From Alphaproteobacteria bacterium (GTDB taxonomy: Bacteria > Pseudomonadota > Alphaproteobacteria > Rhizobiales > Xanthobacteraceae), in NCBI GenBank assembly GCA_009781045.1, contig WQYW01000021.1, forward strand, positions 1 through 42,137: DNA of 42,137 bases. The letters run 5' to 3'. How positions within the stretch are numbered: position 1 is the first letter of the stretch; every line of letters begins with the position of its first letter. Shown here piece after piece: positions 40,211 to 42,137 of the stretch. The notes under the pieces were generated by a model. The model was not told the DNA's origin and did not search any database. It saw only the letters and a list, made by a program, of their open reading frames with translations. Made by a program: the position numbers and the translations under genes.

Positions 40211-40687
40211 TGGCAGTTGAGGTGCTGGCGAATCGGCAGGTGGCTCACTTCCGGCAAGACCTACCGCTCGATCCGCGCCACTGCCAAGCAGCTCGGCAAG
40301 CATCTGCCGAAGAGCGGCGGAGCGGCGGGGCGCGGCGTCGATCGAAAATGCCGGGCGCGAAGCACCAAACCTGGCATCGACGAAATTGTTCGCCGGGTGA
40401 CACGGCTCGGTTCAATTTGCAAGGCCATGGGGTGACAGGGTGACACTGGCGGAGGCAATGATCTGGTGCCAGGATGTGGCGAATGTGGAGAGCGGCCGGG
40501 AGAATGGAGAATCTTCTGGCGTTCTTCACTGAGCCAAGACGACATCGTGGCGGACATTCAAGACGCGGGGCGTTGGGGTGACGGTTCAGGGTGTTGGATG
40601 GGTGTCGCGTCAAGCCGTTGTGGAGTGCACGCTGCGGGTCATGAGGATCGGGTGGGTCAGGCGGCAAGCGGAGATTTTGGACCTGTG
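40211..40687. other. Intergenic region between divergent glycosylase and gluQ genes
   Basis: 477 bp with no recognised gene. In-frame upstream extensions of both flanking ORFs fall here and lack family features. No palindromic operator stands out. Confidence 0.35.
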
Positions 40688-41569
40688 ATGGGGCCGGTGC
40701 TGCGCTTTGCTCCCAGTCCAAACGGCTATCTCCATGCTGGACACGCCTATAGCGCGATTCTCAACTTCGATCGGGCACGGAGCCAGGGCGGGCGTTTTGT
40801 GCTGCGGATCGAGGATATCGACATGAGCCGCTGCCGGCCGCACTTCGAGACCGCGATCTATGAGGATCTGGCCTGGCTCGGGATCGCGTGGGAAACGCCG
40901 GTGCGGCTCCAGTCGGAACATCTCGACGAATACCGGGCCGTGGTCGACCGGCTCTTGGCGCAGGGGCTGCTCTATCCTGCCTTTGAGAGCCGGGCGGAGG
41001 TTGCAGCCGCGATCGCCGAACAGGAGGCCCAGGGCAAAGCCTGGCCGCGCGATCCGGACGGCGCGCCGCTCTATCCCGGCAGCGCCCGGACCCTGGCGCC
41101 GGCGGCCCGGGAGCGCCTTATTGAGAGCGGGGTCCCCTATGCCTTGCGGCTGGACATGGCGGCTGCCTGCCGCCGCCTTGAGGCGGCGGGGCGCTGGCCC
41201 CTCACGTGGTCGGAATATGGCGAGGGCACCGAGGCTGTCGCGGTCGTCGCCGCGCCGCTGGCCTGGGGGGATGTGATCCTGGCACGCAAGGAGACGCCGA
41301 CCAGCTACCATCTGTCGGTGGTGGTTGATGACGCCCTCCAGGGCATCAGCGACGTCTTGCGGGGGCAGGATCTGTTCCATGCCACTGCGGTGCAGCGGCT
41401 CCTCCAAGAACTGCTCGATCTGCCCGAGCCGGTATACCGCCATCATCGGCTGATTCCGGACCCGGCAGGGCGCAAGCTGGCCAAATCGGCAGGATCGACG
41501 TCCTTGCGGCAATTGCGGGAAGACGGGGTGGCGCCAGGCGATGTCCGCCGCCTGCTGGGACTGGGTTAA
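40688..41569 (+). CDS. gluQ: Glutamyl-Q tRNA(Asp) synthetase
   Basis: A 293-aa truncated GluRS paralogue that attaches glutamate to queuosine at position 34 of tRNA(Asp). The N-terminus carries RFAPSPNGYLHAGHAYSA (HIGH-type motif), then VLRIEDIDMSRC and EDLAWLGIAWE. The KMSKS-type motif is KLAKSAGST near the C-terminus. The tRNA anticodon-binding domain of full GluRS is absent, as in GluQRS. The zinc-binding cysteines found in E. coli YadB are not present (LLYPAFESRAEV), a known alphaproteobacterial variation. ATG 40688 is chosen because MGPVLRFAPSPNG is canonical. Confidence 0.94.
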   Translation: MGPVLRFAPSPNGYLHAGHAYSAILNFDRARSQGGRFVLRIEDIDMSRCRPHFETAIYEDLAWLGIAWETPVRLQSEHLDEYRAVVDRLLAQGLLYPAFESRAEVAAAIAEQEAQGKAWPRDPDGAPLYPGSARTLAPAARERLIESGVPYALRLDMAAACRRLEAAGRWPLTWSEYGEGTEAVAVVAAPLAWGDVILARKETPTSYHLSVVVDDALQGISDVLRGQDLFHATAVQRLLQELLDLPEPVYRHHRLIPDPAGRKLAKSAGSTSLRQLREDGVAPGDVRRLLGLG

Positions 41570-41924
41570 GCGTTGCGCCAAGGGTCCCTTGCATGGCGCC
41601 GGGCAGAGGATATGCAGAATAATTCTTCGCACCCCCGGGGCATTGTTGCGGTCTTCGGCCTGCCCAGTTGCCTTTGTTCGTCGCGTCAAACTGTGGTCTG
41701 GCACCAAATGCTTTGGTGACGCTGTCGATGCCGATCCGTCGAGGTCCTGTTGGGAAAGATGTGGCCGACTTTTTCGTGGGCTGTTCCAGGGCGTGCCGAT
41801 CATCGGGTCGGGGTCCGCCATCTGGCGGCGCGACCGTTGGCGTGCTCGGTTCCGGCGTGCCCGGGGTGCTGCTCTCGAGCTGTGGCGCCTGCAACGAACT
41901 CGCGTCGGCATCCGTACGCGCCAT
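41570..41924. other. Region between gluQ and the IS110 remnant
   Basis: 355 bp. It probably includes decayed IS110 transposase sequence, since the minus-strand frame stays open, but the encoded residues (Pro/Thr-rich) no longer match the family. No terminal repeats were identified. Confidence 0.35.
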
Positions 41925-42137
41925 GATGAGTACTTTCTTTGTAAGCTTGTAGAGTTCCGCCTCGAGCGCCTCCTGGACTTTCAGCAACGAGTCAATAGTA
42001 TCCTTCAACGTCTGGTGACAAGCTACCAACTCGCGTACGCGCTCCCGAAAATTGCGCGGTGTGACGTCCCCAACCTTAAGACCATATCCCCGCAATATAC
42101 CGCGGGTGCAGCTTTTGATATCCAGCAACTTCGACAG
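41925..42137 (-). pseudogene. IS110-family transposase remnant (partial at window end)
   Basis: The minus-strand frame entering from beyond 42137 reads LLDIKSCTRGILRGYGLKVG, then FRERVRELVACHQTLKDTID, and ends near ELYKLTKKVLIMARTDAD. This matches the segment of IS110 transposases that follows the DEDD RuvC-like domain (RGLLRxFGLKVG, ARVRELV, then helices before CRRLM-TVPGVG). The expected CRRLM and C-terminal Transposase_20 domain do not follow in frame, so the copy is truncated or degenerate. The catalytic N-terminal domain would lie outside the window. Confidence 0.72.

Noticed and set aside
1..42137. CRISPR array
   Set aside because: No regularly spaced direct repeats were seen anywhere in the window.

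Overview
The window is GC-rich chromosomal DNA from an alphaproteobacterium, most likely of the order Hyphomicrobiales (Nitrobacteraceae/Xanthobacteraceae-like). The grounds are the ScfR-type regulator divergent from a Pseudomonas-type isocitrate lyase, the alphaproteobacterial TnpB tail, and several small secreted proteins of kinds I associate with Bradyrhizobium and Rhodopseudomonas relatives. The genus cannot be fixed from the sequence alone. The organism respires nitrate.

Layout. (1) 1-3560: the 3' end of an IS200/IS605-type tnpB abuts the stop codon of carA (minus strand). A GatB/YqeY-domain protein and a LysE-type exporter with a C-terminal frameshift follow. (2) 3559-17250: a complete respiratory nitrate reductase locus. 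A cysteine-free Crp/Fnr regulator (NarR-like) is divergent from a NarK1-NarK2 fusion transporter. Then come narGHJI, a parvulin-type PPIase, a 103-aa unknown, a MoaB/MogA molybdopterin protein, a DUF2478 protein and a 3-hydroxyacyl-CoA dehydrogenase. Most junctions overlap or are very short, and a strong intrinsic terminator closes the set at 17216. (3) 17250-22090: a secreted FGE-like (SUMF1) protein without catalytic cysteines, then DUF2249, ccoG and a group III truncated hemoglobin, a possible low-oxygen/NO set. (4) 22090-31330: HU preceded by phased A-tracts, a ClC-CBS channel, a membrane-anchored coiled-coil protein, a secreted pseudo-caspase with TPRs whose His/Cys dyad is Tyr/Ser, tRNA-Leu(CAA), dsbB, an AbrB-family membrane protein and a small secreted Ala/Pro-rich protein. 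(5) 31550-34793: isocitrate lyase divergent from its probable regulator ScfR, with TGTAA/TTACA palindromes between them. (6) 34683-38522: an accessory insert bracketed by a 212-bp imperfect direct repeat that contains the scfR tail. It carries a second FGE-like protein and a partner gene interrupted at a G9 tract. (7) 38630-42137: a zinc-ribbon protein, an AlkA-type glycosylase, glutamyl-Q tRNA(Asp) synthetase and an IS110-family transposase remnant running off the end.

How the genes work together: NarK imports nitrate and exports nitrite, NarGHI reduces nitrate with quinol electrons, NarJ and perhaps the PPIase assist assembly, and MoaB (and perhaps DUF2478) serves the molybdenum cofactor. 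DUF2249, CcoG and the globin may serve heme-copper oxidase assembly or NO/O2 handling. ScfR and AceA form a C2/acetate switch. The least understood parts are the pseudo-caspase, the two cysteine-less FGE-like proteins and the repeat-bracketed insert.
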